Numbered from the stretch's first letter, positions 26,429 to 36,344 are shown. The stretch is 64,000 nucleotides of DNA from CAWHQZ01 sp963831645 (GCA_963831645.1 CAWHQZ010000006.1:1-64000); one strand, 5' to 3'. The notes: generated by a model from the sequence alone, not told the origin. Program-made: numbers and translations.

Positions 26429-28054
26429 ATGAAAGCCGCCTATGACCGCGATCTGCCGAAAACGCTGGCCAACTACCAGCCGCTGACCCCGCTGACGTTT
26501 CTCGCCCGCTCCGCTGCAGTCTATCCGCATACCACCGCGATCGTTCACGGCCGGCAGCGCTATGACTATTCGAAGCTATACGCCCGCTGCTTGAGGCTCG
26601 CCTCGGCACTCACCAAGGCAGGCCTGAAAAAAGCCGACACCGTGTCCGCAATGCTGGCCAACACTCCGGCGATGCTCGAGGCGCATTACGGTGTGCCGAT
26701 GGCAGGGGGCGTGCTCAATACGCTCAACACCCGGCTCGATGCAGCGGTCATCGCGTTTTCGCTGGATCACGCGGAAACGAAGATTCTCATCGTCGACAAG
26801 GAGTTCTCGGGCACCGTCAAAGCCGCGCTTGCGCTCGCCAGAAGCGCCCGGCCCATCGTCATCGACTACGACGACCCGGAGTTCCCCGTCGACGGCGCCC
26901 GCCTCGGCGACGTCGAATACGAGCAGTTCCTCTCCGGCGGCGATCCGGGCTTCGCGTGGCAGATGCCGGAAGACGAGTGGGACGCGATCTCTCTCAACTA
27001 TACTTCCGGCACCACCGGCAATCCCAAAGGCGTCGTCTACCACCACCGCGGCGCCTATTTGCTCGCCCAGGGCAACGTGCTGACCGCGGCGATGAAGAAG
27101 CACCCGGTGTACCTGTGGACGCTGCCTATGTTCCACTGCAACGGCTGGTGTTTCCCGTGGTCGATCTCGGTCGTCGGCGGCACCCACGTTTGCCTGCGGT
27201 GGGTGCGCTCGGGCGCCATCTGGCAGGCGCTCGAGGAGCACAAGGTAACGCATCTGTGCGGTGCGCCCATCGTCATGTCGACGATCCTCAACGCCCCGCC
27301 CGAAGAGAAGCGCAAGCTCGGCCACAAGGTGGAGTTTTTCACCGCCGCTGCCCCGCCGCCGGAGGCGGTGCTCGCCGCCATGGCCGAGGCGGGCTTCAAC
27401 GTGACCCACCTCTACGGCCTGACCGAGACCTATGGCCCGGCCGTCGTCAACGACTGGGACGAAGATTGGGAAACCCTCGCGACACCCGCTCGCGCAGCCA
27501 GGAAAGCTCGCCAGGGCGTTCGCTACCATGCCCTCGAGGGTCTGGCGGTGATGAACCCCGAGAACATGGTCGAGGTTCCCGCAGATGGCGAAACCATGGG
27601 CGAGGTGATGTTCCGCGGCAACATCGTGATGAAGGGCTACCTAAAGAACCCCGCTGCGACCGACGAAGCCTTCAGGGGCGGCTGGTTCCACTCCGGCGAT
27701 CTGGGCGTCATGCACCCCGACGGCTACATTCAGCTCAAGGACCGGTCCAAGGACATCATCATCTCGGGCGGTGAGAACATCTCCTCGATCGAGGTCGAGG
27801 ACCGGCTATACAAGCATCCCGCCGTGCAGGCGGCGGCCGTCGTCGCCAAACCTGATGAGAAGTGGGGTGAAACGCCCTGCGCCTTCATCGAGCTGAAGCC
27901 CGGCAAGACCGCCACCGCCGACGACATCATCGCGTGGTGCCGCGACGGCCTCGCCCACTTCAAGTGTCCGCGCCACGTGGTGTTCGCCGAAATCCCGAAG
28001 ACCAGCACCGGCAAGATCCAGAAGTACAAGCTGCGCGAGATGGCCAGGAGATGA
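26429..28054 (+). CDS. AMP-dependent acyl-CoA synthetase
   Basis: A 541-aa adenylate-forming enzyme. It starts MKAAYDRDLPKTLANYQPLT and shows 'NYTSGTTGNPKGVVYHHRGA' (P-loop, ~190-200), 'LPMFHCNGWCFPWSISVVGG', 'HLYGLTETYGP', 'GWFHSGDLGVMHPDGYIQLK' and 'PKTSTGKIQKYKLREMARR' with the C-terminal catalytic Lys. The 'FHCNGWCFPW' and 'ALEGLAVMNPENMVEVPADG' segments are typical of medium/long-chain acyl-CoA synthetases of the AlkK/FadD3-like type. Substrate chain length is not certain. The downstream PaaK-like gene starts inside its stop (ATGA), so the two form one operon. Confidence 0.85.
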   Translation: MKAAYDRDLPKTLANYQPLTPLTFLARSAAVYPHTTAIVHGRQRYDYSKLYARCLRLASALTKAGLKKADTVSAMLANTPAMLEAHYGVPMAGGVLNTLNTRLDAAVIAFSLDHAETKILIVDKEFSGTVKAALALARSARPIVIDYDDPEFPVDGARLGDVEYEQFLSGGDPGFAWQMPEDEWDAISLNYTSGTTGNPKGVVYHHRGAYLLAQGNVLTAAMKKHPVYLWTLPMFHCNGWCFPWSISVVGGTHVCLRWVRSGAIWQALEEHKVTHLCGAPIVMSTILNAPPEEKRKLGHKVEFFTAAAPPPEAVLAAMAEAGFNVTHLYGLTETYGPAVVNDWDEDWETLATPARAARKARQGVRYHALEGLAVMNPENMVEVPADGETMGEVMFRGNIVMKGYLKNPAATDEAFRGGWFHSGDLGVMHPDGYIQLKDRSKDIIISGGENISSIEVEDRLYKHPAVQAAAVVAKPDEKWGETPCAFIELKPGKTATADDIIAWCRDGLAHFKCPRHVVFAEIPKTSTGKIQKYKLREMARR

Positions 28055-29439
28055 ACGCGCCGGCTACTCCCAGCACGCTCGACATCGATCTCGTGAACCG
28101 GCACGCCGACGAGCTGATCGAGCGCAATGGTTGGCCGCGTGAGCGCCTGCTCGCCTACCAGCGGGACGAACTGAAGAAATCCCTTCGTCATGCGGTCGAG
28201 ACGTCTCCGTACTACCGGGAGACGATCGGTGAGCTGGTGGCTCGTGAAGCGCCGCTCGAAGACTTTCCGGTGCTGACCAAGCGCACGCTGATGGCGAACT
28301 TCGATCGCATCGTTAGCGATTCCCGAGTGACCAACGTCTCCGTCGAGCAGCACCTCAACAGCGAACAGGCCGGGACGTTGCTGCTCGGCGAATATCTGGC
28401 AATGGCGACCGGCGGTACGACCGGCGAACGCGGCGTGTTTGTGTACGACCGGCCAGCATGGCTGTCGGTGATAGCCAACATCGTCCGGTCTCACCGGATC
28501 CTCGGACTTGTGCCGCAAACGCGCAGCCTTGTCATCGGTGCCCCATCGCCGATTCACATCTCGAACCGCTTCTCTGCGGAACTGCGGGCCGGCGGATCAG
28601 GCGCGCCAGTGCTCGACGTCACGATGCCGGTTCCGCATCTGGTCGAAGCGTTGAACGACTACCAGCCCGAAATCTTTACCACGTACCCCTCGTTCATTCG
28701 GGTGTTGGCAGGCGAACAGCGCTCGGGACGGCTGAGAATTTCCCCGCGCTTTGTCCGGTCGGGCGCCGAAACACTGACCGCCGACGTACGTGAGCTGGCA
28801 CGAGCGGCGTGGGACGCCACGGTGATCAATAGCTATTCATCCACCGAAGTTGGACATATGGGGCAGGAGTGCCCATACGCCGCAGGTATCATCCACCTCG
28901 GCGAGGACCTCGCAGTTTACGAGGTCGCCGACGAACATGATCGCCCACTGCCAGCGGGAGCACGCGGCGCCAAGCTGCTGGTGACGACGTTGACCAACCG
29001 AACCCTTCCCATCATTCGCTATGAATTGACGGATATCATCACGTTGGCCGCCGATCCGTGCCGGTGCGGATCGCCGTTCGCGTGCATCGAGTTGATCGAA
29101 GGACGGCGCGAGGAAGTGCTTCGCTTTCCGAAGCTTGGCGGCGGCTTCTTCGATGTTCCCGCCATCCGTTTGCACAACTTGCTGATCGGCACCAAAGGCA
29201 TCCAGCAATTCCAGTTCGCTCGGCTGCCGGGCGGCTTGGAGCTCTCGGTCGCCATTCTTCCCGAGGCCGATCCGGAAGCAACGCGCCTGAACGCCGAATT
29301 AGCCATTCGGGCTGTATTGGAGAAACTCGGCGCGGTGCCCGCGAACGTGGACGTCAGGATTGTCGACGGTATTGCCCGCGCCGGTTCGGGTGCGAAGGAG
29401 AAGCTGGTGGCCACGGACAGTAGACCTACGCCACGTTGA
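28051..29439 (+). CDS. Phenylacetate-CoA ligase family protein (PaaK/CapK-like)
   Basis: A 462-aa adenylate-forming protein. ATG 28051 overlaps the previous stop and follows AGGAG. 'ETSPYYRETIGELVAREAPL' and 'LEDFPVLTKRTLMANFDRIV' form the N-terminal PaaK/CapK start. 'YLAMATGGTTGERGVFVYD' is the ATP-binding loop, 'INSYSSTEVGHMGQECP' the aromatic-Glu core, and 'RYELTDIITLAADPCRCGSP' the hinge with the CxCG pair. These proteins activate aryl acids or act on capsule and lipid precursors. The actual acid is unknown. Its 3' end overlaps the convergent MocA-like gene by 14 bp. Confidence 0.78.
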   Translation: MNAPATPSTLDIDLVNRHADELIERNGWPRERLLAYQRDELKKSLRHAVETSPYYRETIGELVAREAPLEDFPVLTKRTLMANFDRIVSDSRVTNVSVEQHLNSEQAGTLLLGEYLAMATGGTTGERGVFVYDRPAWLSVIANIVRSHRILGLVPQTRSLVIGAPSPIHISNRFSAELRAGGSGAPVLDVTMPVPHLVEALNDYQPEIFTTYPSFIRVLAGEQRSGRLRISPRFVRSGAETLTADVRELARAAWDATVINSYSSTEVGHMGQECPYAAGIIHLGEDLAVYEVADEHDRPLPAGARGAKLLVTTLTNRTLPIIRYELTDIITLAADPCRCGSPFACIELIEGRREEVLRFPKLGGGFFDVPAIRLHNLLIGTKGIQQFQFARLPGGLELSVAILPEADPEATRLNAELAIRAVLEKLGAVPANVDVRIVDGIARAGSGAKEKLVATDSRPTPR

Positions 29440-30553
29440 GCCGCGTGCGCTCGCGCGACGATTTTATAGCGGTATCGATCACCTTCTGAATCTCCCACGC
29501 CTCGCGAAAGTCGGGGCCCTTGCGCTCGCCGCCTGCAATCGCCTCCAGGAACTCGGCCACCTCGATGGTCTTGAGATCGTTGAAGCCCAGCTGATGGCCG
29601 GGCGCCACGCAGAACAACCCGTAGGGCCAGTGGGCAGGTCCCGCCTCGATCCGGTGAAGCCCCGGCGCCGGCCATCGCCGCCGCTCCCGTAGATGAAGCA
29701 GCTCGTTGAAGCGCTCCTGGCGTGAACACGAGCGCGCCCTTGCGTTCCCGAAACCTCGAAGCGCGAGATGCATTTTGCGGCCCGTGGCCACCCAGTTGGC
29801 CTCGAGCGTTGCGCCGCAGCCCCGCTCGAACCGGACGGTCAGCCGCGCGATGTCGTCGACCACCACTTTCCGCTTCTCCGATGAGCCCGGCGCCACCGGC
29901 CGTTCCTTGATCACCGTTTCGAGATCCGCACTCACCTCGGCGATGGGTCCGAGCAGGAAGCGCGCCATGCAGACGATGTGGCTGCCGAGATCGGCGACCG
30001 CGCCGCCGCCTCCGGAAGGATCGACGCGCCAGTTGTAGGGGCTTTCGGGATCGGCCATGTAGTCTTCGGCGTGCATGCCGCGAAAGCCGATGATCTCGCC
30101 GAGCTCGCCGGCTGCAATCATGTCGCGCGCCATGCGCAGAAGCGGGTTCTTGATGTAGTTGTAGCCGACCTGGGTCACGACGCCCTGCCCGTTCGGCCGC
30201 TTCCATCATGACGCGAGCGTCATCGGCGCCGGGCGCGATGGGCTTCTCGCAGTGGACATGCTTTCCCGCCGCGATCGCGGCGAGCGCCATCTCGCGTTGT
30301 GCACCACATTGGGGGTGGTGATCGAGACGATCTCGACGGCGGGATCGTCGACGACTTCCTTCCAGTTCGTCGTCACGCGCCTGAAGCCCAGCTGCGCGAA
30401 AGCACGCTTGCCCGCCTCGGCGTTGTTGTCGGCGACGATCTCCAGCACCGGCTTGAGCTTCAGCGGAAAGATCCCCGCCGCCGCGCGATAGGCAAGCCCA
30501 TGCGCCTTCCCCATGAAACCCGTGCCGATGATGCCGACACCGATATCCCGCAT
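29426..30553 (-). CDS. Gfo/Idh/MocA family oxidoreductase (frameshifted)
   Basis: An NAD(P)-dependent sugar/cyclitol dehydrogenase of ~375 aa when repaired. It begins MRDIGVGIIGTGFMGKAHGL (GxGxxG) and continues 'EIVSITTPNVVHN', 'HCEKPIAPGADDARVMMEA' (the EKP motif), then 'WRVDPSGGGGAVADLGSHI' and 'GFNDLKTIEVAEFLEAIAGG'. The frame is broken near 30,275, 30,190 and 29,740; all are explained by one- or two-base changes. ATG 30553 sits at the very end of the upstream dehydrogenase gene, in one operon with it, the 2-hydroxyacid dehydrogenase and the aldolase. In this cluster it is a candidate for the cyclitol dehydrogenase role of MocA. Confidence 0.75.
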
Positions 30554-31556
30554 GCCGCGACCTTGACCGCCGGCCGGTCCTCGCCGATTCGAGCGCCGCA
30601 TCGGCGAGCCTCAGCGCCTGGCGGCCGTCGCGCACGGTCACCGGCATAGGGGCGCCGCGCTCGACCGCGTCGGCAAAGGCGTCGAGCTCGATGCGGTAGG
30701 CGTCGACATAGCGCTCGAGGAAGAAGTTGAGCAGCGGATCGCGGCACTTCGGTTTCGCGCTCCGAATAACGCCGGAGCGTGGTCGGCACGCAGATTGTCG
30801 TTCATGCAGCATGCCATCCGACCCGACGATCTCGAAGCGCTGGTCATACCCGTAGACGCCTTGCGGCTAGTTGTTGATGTGGCACTGCCTGCCGCTCGCC
30901 GTGCGCATCAGGACCATCATGCGTGTCGAAGTCGCCGGCCTCCTTCACCTGCGGTTCGATCAGGCAGCTCGCCGATCGCCATCGACTTCGACCGGCTCCT
31001 CGCCGAGGAGGAAGCGGGCCATGTCGAAATCATGAATGGTCATGTCGCGGAAGATGCCGCCGGAGGTCGCGATATAGGTGGCCGTCGGCGGCGCCGGATC
31101 GCGGCTGGTGATGATGACCTGGCGCACTTCGCCGATCGCGCCGGCATCGATCTGACGCTTGATCTCCTCGGCGCTCGGGTCGAAGCGGCGGTTGAACGCG
31201 ACCATCACCTTGCCGCCCACGCGCTCCGATCTCGACAGCCGCGGCATCGGCCTTGGCGATGTCGAGATCGACGGGCTTTTCGCACAGCACCGCCTTGCCG
31301 CCGCGTGCCCCCTGCAGGAGAAAGTCGACATGGGTGTCGGTGGGCGTGCCGATGATGAGCGCGTCGACGTCCTTGCGGCCGGCGGTCGCCGTGGGGTCGG
31401 TCGAGGCTTCGCAGCCGAGCGCTCGACGCGAGTGCCCGCGCGGCCTCCGCATCCGGATCGGCCACCACCACAAGCTTGCAGCGCGGAATTGAGCGCGACG
31501 TTGCGGGCATGGATCTTGCCGATGCGGCCGGCGCCGAGAACCGCCACGCGGATCAT
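30550..31556 (-). CDS. Inositol 2-dehydrogenase-like Gfo/Idh/MocA protein (heavily frameshifted)
   Basis: The start ATG 31556 overlaps the stop of the 2-hydroxyacid dehydrogenase (ATGA). Joined across frames the protein reads MIRVAVLGAGRIGKIHARNV, 'DALIIGTPTDTHVDFLLQGA', 'LCEKPVDLDIAKADAAAVE', 'KVMVAFNRRFDPSAEEIKRQ', 'GEVRQVIITSRDPAPPTATY' and 'IFRDMTIHDFDMARFLLGEE'. This is the IolG/inositol-2-dehydrogenase pattern (NRRFDP, MTIHDFDMARFLLG). At least six breaks fall near 31,485, 31,410, 31,225, 30,970, 30,870 and 30,730. The exact stop is unclear; the expected end is near 30,550. With so many breaks in conserved protein, sequence errors are more likely than decay. Confidence 0.65.
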
Positions 31557-32530
31557 AGGGTACCTCCAAGGACTTCAGGATTGACGACGAGCTGGCGATC
31601 GAGGCGGCCGTCGAGGCCGTCGAGGCAGTTCTGGGCGGAGATCGTGGCCATGCGCTCGGTGCACTCTTCGGTCAAGGATGCCGAATGCGGGGAGACTACG
31701 ACATTGTCGAGTTTGAACAGCGGATGACGCGGCGAAGGCGGCTCCTCGGCGAATACATCGATACCGGCGCCGCGAATGCGCCGGGCGCCGAGCGCCTCGG
31801 CGAGAGCCTGCTCGTCGATGAGGCCGCCGCGCGCCGTGCACATCAGCACGGCCCCGGGCTTCATCCGGGCGATGCGGTTTCGGTCGAACAGGTTCTTCGT
31901 TTGCGCCGAAAGCGGCACATGCAGCGTAATGGCATCGGCCTCCGCGACGGCGCCGTCGAGATCGGGCATCAGTGCCGCTTCGATCCCCTCAGGAGGAGAG
32001 GACAGCAGCGGATCGAAGGCGGTGATCCTCATGCCGAAGGACCGTGCCCGCCTGGCGACCTCGCGGCCGATGCGGCCCAGCCCGACGATGAGCAGCGTCT
32101 TCCCGGCGAGGTCAGTGGCGCCGAGGCTTTCGCGCAGCGCCCATCGGCCTTCGCGCGTCGCCCGGTCGTAGGCGATTGCCTGCTTCATCACCGCGAGCAG
32201 CAGGAACATCGCGTGCTCGGCAACCGACGTCGCGTTGACGTTTCCTACCAGTGCCAGCGGAATCCGCCGGGCGGTGAGCGCAGCGAGGTCGATGTTGTCG
32301 TATCCCACCCCATGGCGGGCCACGACCTTGAGCGACTTCGCCGCCGCGATCGCTTTCGCGGAAAGTCTGGTGGTGCGGATCAGGATGGCGTCGGCGCCGA
32401 TCGCGGCCGCACGCATCTCCGCCTCGTCCGGGGACAGGTGCTGCTCGATCTCAAGCCCTTCCCGACGCCCGAGCACAGCCATGCCTTTCTCATGCAGCCT
32501 GCCCACCACCACCACCACGACACGCGCCAT
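31553..32530 (-). CDS. D-2-hydroxyacid dehydrogenase family protein
   Basis: A 325-aa dehydrogenase starting MARVVVVVVGRLHEKGMAVL at 32530. 'VVARHGVGYDNIDLAALTAR', 'TLLIVGLGRIGREVARRARS' (NAD motif), 'MCTARGGLIDEQALAEALG' (catalytic Arg), 'GAGIDVFAEEPPSP' (Glu) and 'NVVVSPHSASLTEECTERMA' (His) are in order. Lacking N-terminal identity to a named enzyme, it could act on a 2-keto acid produced from inositol or sugar-acid breakdown. It starts 1 bp after the aldolase stop and overlaps the dehydrogenase below by ATGA. Confidence 0.85.
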   Translation of the reverse strand: MARVVVVVVGRLHEKGMAVLGRREGLEIEQHLSPDEAEMRAAAIGADAILIRTTRLSAKAIAAAKSLKVVARHGVGYDNIDLAALTARRIPLALVGNVNATSVAEHAMFLLLAVMKQAIAYDRATREGRWALRESLGATDLAGKTLLIVGLGRIGREVARRARSFGMRITAFDPLLSSPPEGIEAALMPDLDGAVAEADAITLHVPLSAQTKNLFDRNRIARMKPGAVLMCTARGGLIDEQALAEALGARRIRGAGIDVFAEEPPSPRHPLFKLDNVVVSPHSASLTEECTERMATISAQNCLDGLDGRLDRQLVVNPEVLGGTL

Positions 32531-32531
32531 G

Positions 32532-33332
32532 TCAGTAGATGCCGCTGGTGTCCGCGTTCGCTTTCTTTGCTGGGCGGGGCCGCATTTCGGTAAGCACTTC
32601 CTGAGCCTTTGCCGCCAGCAGCCGGGCATCGGAAGCGACGGTGACGAACCGGTATCCGATGTCGATCATCGAAAGCGCATACTTCGCGGTGCCGTTATGA
32701 ATGCCGGCGATCCGCCCATGTTCGAGCGCCTTGCGCGCGACCATGTCGATCGCTTCCCTTACCGGTTTTTCGTCCTGGTCGAGCTTCGGGGTGCAGCCGA
32801 GCGCATTGGAGAGATCGGCCGGGCCGACGTAGACGCCGTCGAGGCCCGGAACGGAAAGAATGCCTTCGAGATCGTCCAGCGCGCCCCTGGTCTCGACCAT
32901 GGCGAAGAGCACCGTCTCCTCGTTCGCGTGGGTGAAATAGTCCGGGCCGCCATAGAGGAGCGAGCGAATGGGGCCGAAGCTGCGTCCCCCGCGAGGCGGA
33001 TAGCGGCAGGCATGGACGAACCTCTCACACTCGGCCCTGGAGTTGATCATCGGACAGATGAGCCCATAGCATCCCGCGTCGAGCATCTTCATCAGGATGC
33101 CCTCTTCGAGCCATGGCACGCGGGCAAGAGGAACGGTGGCGGTGGTCGATATCGCCTGGAGCAGCGGCACGGCTGCGCCATAGTCGAGAAGCCCGTGCTG
33201 GAGATCGACGGTCAGGCTGTCCCAGCCCTGATGCGCCATGATCTCGGCGGAGAACGAGTTGGGAATGGCCAGCCAGCCGTTGATCGCCGACCCGCCGCGC
33301 GCCCAGAGAGATTTGAGTGGATTTGGCCGCAT
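32532..33332 (-). CDS. HpcH/HpaI-type aldolase
   Basis: A 266-aa class II pyruvate-dependent aldolase. It starts MRPNPLKSLWARGGSAINGW at 33332. 'WDSLTVDLQHGLLDYGAAVP', 'INSRAECERFVHACRYPPRG', 'FAMVETRGALDDLEGILSVP' (metal-binding Glu) and 'GVYVGPADLSNALG' (metal-binding Asp) identify the HpcH/HpaI fold. Such enzymes split 4-hydroxy-2-oxo acids into pyruvate and an aldehyde. As first gene of the minus-strand operon it shares a 95-bp region with the divergent iolD gene, which likely holds both promoters. Confidence 0.85.
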   Translation of the reverse strand: MRPNPLKSLWARGGSAINGWLAIPNSFSAEIMAHQGWDSLTVDLQHGLLDYGAAVPLLQAISTTATVPLARVPWLEEGILMKMLDAGCYGLICPMINSRAECERFVHACRYPPRGGRSFGPIRSLLYGGPDYFTHANEETVLFAMVETRGALDDLEGILSVPGLDGVYVGPADLSNALGCTPKLDQDEKPVREAIDMVARKALEHGRIAGIHNGTAKYALSMIDIGYRFVTVASDARLLAAKAQEVLTEMRPRPAKKANADTSGIY

Positions 33333-33427
33333 GCCCTGCCCCGCTGCCCGCAAAGTACGTGAGCCATCCTCTTGTGCTATTTTCCGCGCCCAGGCAATTG
33401 AGAAACCGTCTGCAAGGGAGGCTCTTC

Positions 33428-35273
33428 ATGAAGACAGTCAGGCTGACGATGGCCCAGGCGCTGGTGCGCTTCCTGATGGCGCAGCGCACGATCGTCAACA
33501 ACGAAGAGGCGCCGCTGTTCGCCGGGCTGTTCGGCATTTTTGGCCACGGCAACGTCACTTGTCTTTCCGAAGCGCTCGAACGGGTAAAGGACAGGTTCCC
33601 GACATGGCGGGGCCAGAACGAGCAGTCGATGGCGCTGGCGGCGATCGGCTTTGCCAAGGCCATGAACCGGCGCCGCATCATGGTGGCCGCCTCTTCGATC
33701 GGTCCGGGAGCCACCAACATGGTCACCGCAGCAAGCGTCGCACACGCCAATCGCCTGCCGGTGCTCCTTCTTGCAGGCGACGTGTTCGCCGGCCGTCTTC
33801 CCGATCCGGTCCTGCAGCAGGTCGAGCACTTCCACGATCCCTCGCTCACCGTCAACGATGCATTCCGGTCCGTCACCCGCTATTGGGACCGCATCACGAG
33901 GCCGGAGCAGATCCTCCCGTCGCTGCCCCAGGCGGTCGCCACGATGCTCGATCCTGCCGATTGCGGGCCGGCGTTCCTGGCACTGTGCCAGGACACCCAG
34001 GGCGAAGCCTATGACTATCCCGAGCGCTTCTTCGAAAGGCGGGTGCACGAACCGCGCCGTCCCCGTCCCGATCGTGGCGAGGTTGCACGTGCCGCGGCCG
34101 TGCTCAAGAACGCAACGCGGCCGCTGATCATTGCCGGCGGTGGCGTCCACTACTCGGAAGCGGGCGCCGAGCTGGCGTCGTTTGCCGAGAAGCACGGCAT
34201 TCCGGTAGTCGAAACCATTGCCGGGCGTGGGATCATGACCCACGCCCATCCCATGAACGCCGGACCCCTCGGCGTCATCGGCTCGTCCTCCGCCAACGCG
34301 CTGGCGGGCGAAGCCGATGTCGTAGTGGCGATCGGCACGCGGCTGCAGGATTTCACCACCGGCTCGTGGTCCGTGTTCCAGCAGGAGGACTTCAGGCTCA
34401 TCTGCGTCAATGCCGCCCGCTTCGACGCCGGCAAGCATCTTTCCCTCCCCGTCGTCGCCGATGCCCGGGAAGCCGTGGTCGAGCTCGGCGAGGCGATCGG
34501 GAGCTACCGGGCCCCGGCTGCCTGGGCAGAGGAGGCGAGGTCTCTTTACGGCGCCTGGAACGAAATCGTCGCCGAGCGCACTAGGGCGACCAACACCGAC
34601 CTGCCGAGCTATGCGCAGGTCGTGGGTGCGGTGAACCGCAGGGCCGGCGAGAAAGACCGGGTCGTCACTGCCGCCGGCGGATTGCCGGGCGAGCTCACCA
34701 AGAACTGGAAGGTCAAGGCCCCAGGCACTTTCGACTGCGAGTTCGGCTATTCCTGCATGGGCTACGAGATCGCCGGCGGCTGGGGCGCCAAGATGGCGCT
34801 GCCCGAGGCCGAAGTGATCGTGATGGTGGGTGACGGCTCATATCTGATGATGAACTCCGACGTCTATTCCTCGGTGCTTTCCGGCCACAAGCTCATCATC
34901 GTCGTCTGCGACAACGGCGGCTATGCCGTGATCGACCGGCTGCAGACCTTCAAGGGTGTGCCGTCGTTCAACAACCTGTTGAAGGACACGCGCCACAAAA
35001 GACTGGTCACCGTCGATTTCGCCAGGCACGCGGAAGCCATGGGCGCCATCGCCGAGCATGTACGCTCGCTCGGGCGATCTGGAGGCTGCGATCGACCGCG
35101 CCAGGAAGGCTGACCGGACCTCGGTGATCGTGATCTCCACCGATGCCCATACCTGGACGCCGGGGGACGCCTGGTGGGACGTCGGCATGCCGGAAGTCTC
35201 GTCCAGCGACAAGGTCACGGCCGCCCGCACCGATCACATGGCGCACAAGCACAAGCAGCGCGCCGGCGTCTGA
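33428..35273 (+). CDS. iolD: 3D-(3,5/4)-trihydroxycyclohexane-1,2-dione hydrolase (IolD)
   Basis: A thiamine-diphosphate enzyme of ~614 aa that opens the inositol-derived ring. It begins MKTVRLTMAQALVRFLMAQR, the recognised IolD start, and has 'GLFGIFGHGNVTCLSEALE', 'ASSIGPGATNMVTAASVAHA', 'GYSCMGYEIAGGWGAKMALP' and the TPP motif 'GDGSYLMMNSDVYSSVLSGH' at ~470, followed by 'FKGVPSFNNLL'. The start follows AGGGAGG. One surplus G near 35,070 breaks the frame; repaired it reads 'LGDLEAAIDRARKADRTSV', then 'DAHTWTPGDAWWDVGMPEVS' and stops at 35273. The iolE remnant lies downstream beyond a mazEF insertion. Confidence 0.9.
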
Positions 35274-35320
35274 GCCAACCGCCTGAGAGTTCACAGTTAG
35301 CTTGGCTATAGCTAAGCCAT

Positions 35321-35689
35321 TTAGGAGCCGCGGGTTGGATCGAGGTCGATCGCCAGAATTGCCTCTATGCGGCTCAATACCTCAAACATTAGGTCTTGTG
35401 GAGCTTTGCTGTGAAATTTGGCCTTGCGCGCTATCCAGTCGAGACTTCGCATTTGATCTGACAGAACCACTCCACTCAAGCCTGCACCGCGTGGTACCGG
35501 TACCTCGAATGAGCCGCCCTTTACCTGTGAGGTAAGTGGACACACAAAAGCGAGACCAGTTGCGATGTTGAAGTCTTTGGGCGAAAGCACCAGAGCAGGC
35601 CGTCGATCGGCTTGCTCTGTGCCTGCTTGTGGCGTGAAATCGAGATAGACAAAGTCCCCTTTGTCGGGTTGGTAGAATGACTTGGTCAC
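35321..35689 (-). CDS. mazF: MazF-type mRNA interferase toxin
   Basis: A 122-aa toxin read from GTG 35689, which overlaps the antitoxin stop (GTGA). 'YQPDKGDFVYLDFTPQAGTE', 'ADRRPALVLSPKDFN', 'GLAFVCPLTSQVKGGSFEVP' and 'SGVVLSDQMRSLDWIARKAK' are the MazF/PemK barrel motifs, with the Arg-x-Ala-Leu-Val and D-Q-x-R-S active-site strands. It would cleave mRNA at short sequences when the antitoxin is lost. It lies between iolD and the iolE remnant, on the opposite strand. Confidence 0.88.
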   Translation of the reverse strand: MTKSFYQPDKGDFVYLDFTPQAGTEQADRRPALVLSPKDFNIATGLAFVCPLTSQVKGGSFEVPVPRGAGLSGVVLSDQMRSLDWIARKAKFHSKAPQDLMFEVLSRIEAILAIDLDPTRGS

Positions 35690-35925
35690 CAGACCTCGTC
35701 GGCCTTGGGTTTGCCCCAATCCACTTCCTCTTGTTTCTTGTCGTCGTTCATACCGGCTAGAAGATCAGCCAGCCGATAGCGCTTTCTGGTTGGCCTTACG
35801 ATCAGCTTTTCGTCTTCCACGGACAGAGAGACCGTCACTCCCTCCGCAAGCCGCAAGTCGGCAGCCATGGATTGAGGCAAACGCAATGCGAGACTATTGC
35901 CCCACTTCCTGACTATGGTTTTCAT
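35686..35925 (-). CDS. mazE: MazE-type antitoxin (AbrB-like)
   Basis: A 79-aa protein beginning MKTIVRKWGNSLALRLPQSM, the swapped-hairpin AbrB/MazE DNA-binding start, with 'AADLRLAEGVTVSLSVEDEK' and 'RPTRKRYRLADLLAGMNDDK'. Its acidic, disordered tail should bind MazF. The toxin gene overlaps its stop. The pair is complete and presumably autoregulated from the ~190 bp upstream. Confidence 0.87.
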   Translation of the reverse strand: MKTIVRKWGNSLALRLPQSMAADLRLAEGVTVSLSVEDEKLIVRPTRKRYRLADLLAGMNDDKKQEEVDWGKPKADEVW

Positions 35926-36020
35926 GATGATGGTGCTCCATGTGTGAACTTCTGGAACCGCTGCTCGCAGTGTCTACATAGTAGATACTGGACGTGCAGT
36001 TATTGAAAAGCAACAGCCCG

Positions 36021-36067
36021 AAAGGACAGGGCACGGTATGAGCTACCTGCCAGCACGCCTGTCCTTT
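36021..36067. repeat. 10-bp inverted repeat with 27-nt loop
   Basis: AAAGGACAGG (36021-36030) and CCTGTCCTTT (36058-36067) are perfect inverted copies. They lie between the mazE start and the iolE remnant. They might mark an insertion boundary, an operator or a hairpin terminator; the loop is too long for a classical terminator. Confidence 0.4.
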
Positions 36068-36117
36068 GTGAAGTGGCAGCAGAGATCAACCAAGGTAGGA
36101 CTATTAGCCGCCCAATG

Positions 36118-36340
36118 TATGTCCGCTTTGGCGTAGCTCCGATTGCCTGGACCAACAGCGATCTGCCACAACTCGGCGGCGACACCCCGCTCGAAACCTG
36201 CCTTCGCGAAAGCCCGGGGCGCGGGCTTCTCCGGCACGGAAACCGGTGTCAAGTTTCCCATGCATGCCGCCGTGCTTGGCCCCCTCCTGCACGAGCACAG
36301 CCTGAAGCTGGTCTCCGCAGGCTACGAAATCAGGGAGTGA
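36118..36340 (+). pseudogene. iolE: Truncated myo-inosose dehydratase (IolE) remnant
   Basis: Joined across one break near 36,210, the sequence reads MYVRFGVAPIAWTNSDLPQL, 'GGDTPLETCLREA', 'GAGFSGTETGVKFPMHAAVL' and 'GPLLHEHSLKLVSAGYE'. This is the N-terminal ~75 residues of IolE (dehydratase of 2-keto-myo-inositol, ~300 aa). It then stops after 'IRE' 5 bp before the next gene; the remaining three quarters, including the metal site, are gone. Position after iolD is the usual one for iolE, so this is a deletion relic that accompanies the mazEF insertion. Confidence 0.7.
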
Positions 36341-36344
36341 CACC

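Noticed and set aside
31685..32593. A 302-aa plus-strand ORF opposite the 2-hydroxyacid dehydrogenase
   Set aside because: Shadow frame; the minus strand carries ordered NAD and active-site motifs.
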